Positions 5,227 to 5,602 of a stretch of DNA of 5,602 nt are shown here, one piece after another; the stretch's first letter is position 1; the number at the start of each line of letters is the position of its first letter. This stretch comes from RGIG3528 sp045640725 (GTDB lineage Bacteria; Bacillota; Clostridia; Lachnospirales; Lachnospiraceae): NCBI GenBank assembly GCA_045640725.1, contig JAZUFN010000024.1, positions 1-5,602 on the forward strand. The letters run 5' to 3'. The notes under the pieces are model-generated. The model saw only the letters and a list, made by a program, of their open reading frames with translations, had not been told where the DNA came from and ran no database searches. The position numbers and the translations under genes are program-made.

Positions 5227-5529
5227 TCACGAAGCTTCGTACATATATGCTTTAATCAAGTCCGTTATCTTTGCGCGGCATTCAAGCATATCTTCTCTGC
5301 TATCATTAGGTGTGTAATCCATATCGATATCTACAGATAATCTTGGCAGATTAAACACAGTAAGGTTAATTGCTGTACCGCCCTTTAAGCGCAAATGTTC
5401 TCTTAAAAAGTCATCACCATCCATAAATCTGAGTATTTCTTTTAATCGAAGTACTTTCTCAAAGGTGTCTCTCACAAAGCCACTTTCTGTGGCCATTCTT
5501 CCAAGTTCGGCTTTATTATATTGTGGCAT
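5227..5529 (-). CDS. abiEii: Truncated AbiEii-type nucleotidyltransferase toxin
   Basis: The 100-residue product matches the N-terminal third of AbiEii/AbiGii toxins. An N-terminal helical part (1-40) leads to HLRLKGGTAINL (45-56) with the GG motif (50-51). Then comes LSVDIDMDY (64-72), whose Asp residues (D67, D69, D71) are the metal-binding signature of this nucleotidyltransferase group. In AbiE systems the full toxin is near 280-310 residues; the later active-site motifs and C-terminal helical domain are missing. The frame ends EAS-stop at a 12-bp palindrome, and no matching C-terminal part follows. It is therefore most likely a non-functional remnant, although an independently folded fragment cannot be excluded. 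It overlaps the antitoxin gene upstream by 14 bases, the usual AbiEi-AbiEii coupling, with GGGGTG seven bases before the start codon. AbiE systems act in abortive phage infection and as type IV toxin-antitoxin pairs (established knowledge). Confidence 0.8.
   Translation of the reverse strand: MPQYNKAELGRMATESGFVRDTFEKVLRLKEILRFMDGDDFLREHLRLKGGTAINLTVFNLPRLSVDIDMDYTPNDSREDMLECRAKITDLIKAYMYEAS
5229..5240. repeat. 12-bp palindrome at the AbiEii truncation point
   Basis: ACGAAGCTTCGT is a perfect palindrome that covers the last AbiEii codons and the first two bases of its stop codon. It marks the place where similarity to the toxin family ends, so it may be an element end or recombination site, or a chance match. 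Confidence 0.6.
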
Positions 5530-5602
5530 CTTCCATCACCCCATTTTTTAAATCATAAATATTCTCTGGAACCACAAGCTTCCATTCATCAACATATCGT
5601 CC
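5516..5602 (-). CDS. abiEi: C-terminal end of an AbiEi-type antitoxin, start outside window
   Basis: The frame open at the right edge encodes 28 residues, GRYVDEWKLVVP then ENIYDLKNGVMEDATI, ending in TAA at 5516-5518. The piece resembles the C-terminus of AbiEi-like antitoxins, which bind the abiE promoter through an N-terminal winged helix and counteract AbiEii. Its 14-base overlap with the AbiEii start and the shared frame arrangement support the assignment. Only the tail is visible, so whether the antitoxin is complete cannot be judged. With the toxin truncated, it may survive as an orphan. Confidence 0.65.
   Translation of the reverse strand, partial: GRYVDEWKLVVPENIYDLKNGVMEDATI

Noticed and set aside
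5176..5228. Possible continuation of AbiEii in another frame after the stop (17 codons, ending EQYKFNPIQ)
   Set aside because: The stretch is short, shows no AbiEii motif that I recognise and ends in the palindromic repeat; a simple frameshift would be expected to restore a long frame.

Overview
This window suggests a low-to-mid-GC Firmicute, most likely a Lachnospiraceae-type gut or rumen Clostridium relative. The evidence is strong purine-rich Shine-Dalgarno sites, a lipoprotein with Thr/Pro linkers of the TNTPVPTA kind, a rubredoxin-fused flavin reductase typical of anaerobes, and AbiE and HipA-like accessory genes. This assignment comes from gene style, not from a database match. Every gene I can support lies on the minus strand, so transcription runs from right to left.

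Right edge (about 5140-5602): the last 28 codons of an AbiEi-type antitoxin overlap the start of an AbiEii-type nucleotidyltransferase toxin. The toxin stops after 100 codons, about one third of the usual length, so this AbiE system is a remnant. It ends beside a 12-bp palindrome and a copy of a dispersed palindromic repeat.

Centre (3326-5126): two overlapping genes form the most interesting part. The first encodes a compact HipA-like Ser/Thr kinase with its catalytic residues intact but without the HipA N-terminal subdomain 1. The second encodes a protein whose N-terminal part resembles that missing subdomain. This is followed by a DUF2442-like domain and a C-terminal helix-turn-helix. The layout is that of a split HipA toxin-antitoxin module related in principle to HipBST, but with the kinase first and with HipS-like, DUF2442 and DNA-binding parts fused in one chain. 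A strong promoter drives the pair, and its -35 box lies inside a 52-bp inverted repeat, which suggests autoregulation. Upstream of that is a second hairpin with two mutually exclusive foldings. The cassette is flanked by two same-orientation copies of the dispersed repeat.

Left half (1-3260): three separately promoted genes. These are a flavin reductase/rubredoxin fusion, a membrane-anchored S41-family peptidase whose ribosome site is a run of nine G, and a secreted lipoprotein with a Thr/Pro octapeptide repeat that runs off the left edge. Terminator-like hairpins separate them. Three fairly complete copies and one half copy of a palindromic repeat (core GTGACACAGGGACGT) sit between genes across the window.

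No RNA gene, CRISPR array, transposase or replication origin was seen. No gene-free stretch longer than 300 bases exists; the longest are about 240 bases (4989-5226), 190 bases (3179-3367) and 180 bases (2338-2515), and their contents are listed as separate features.
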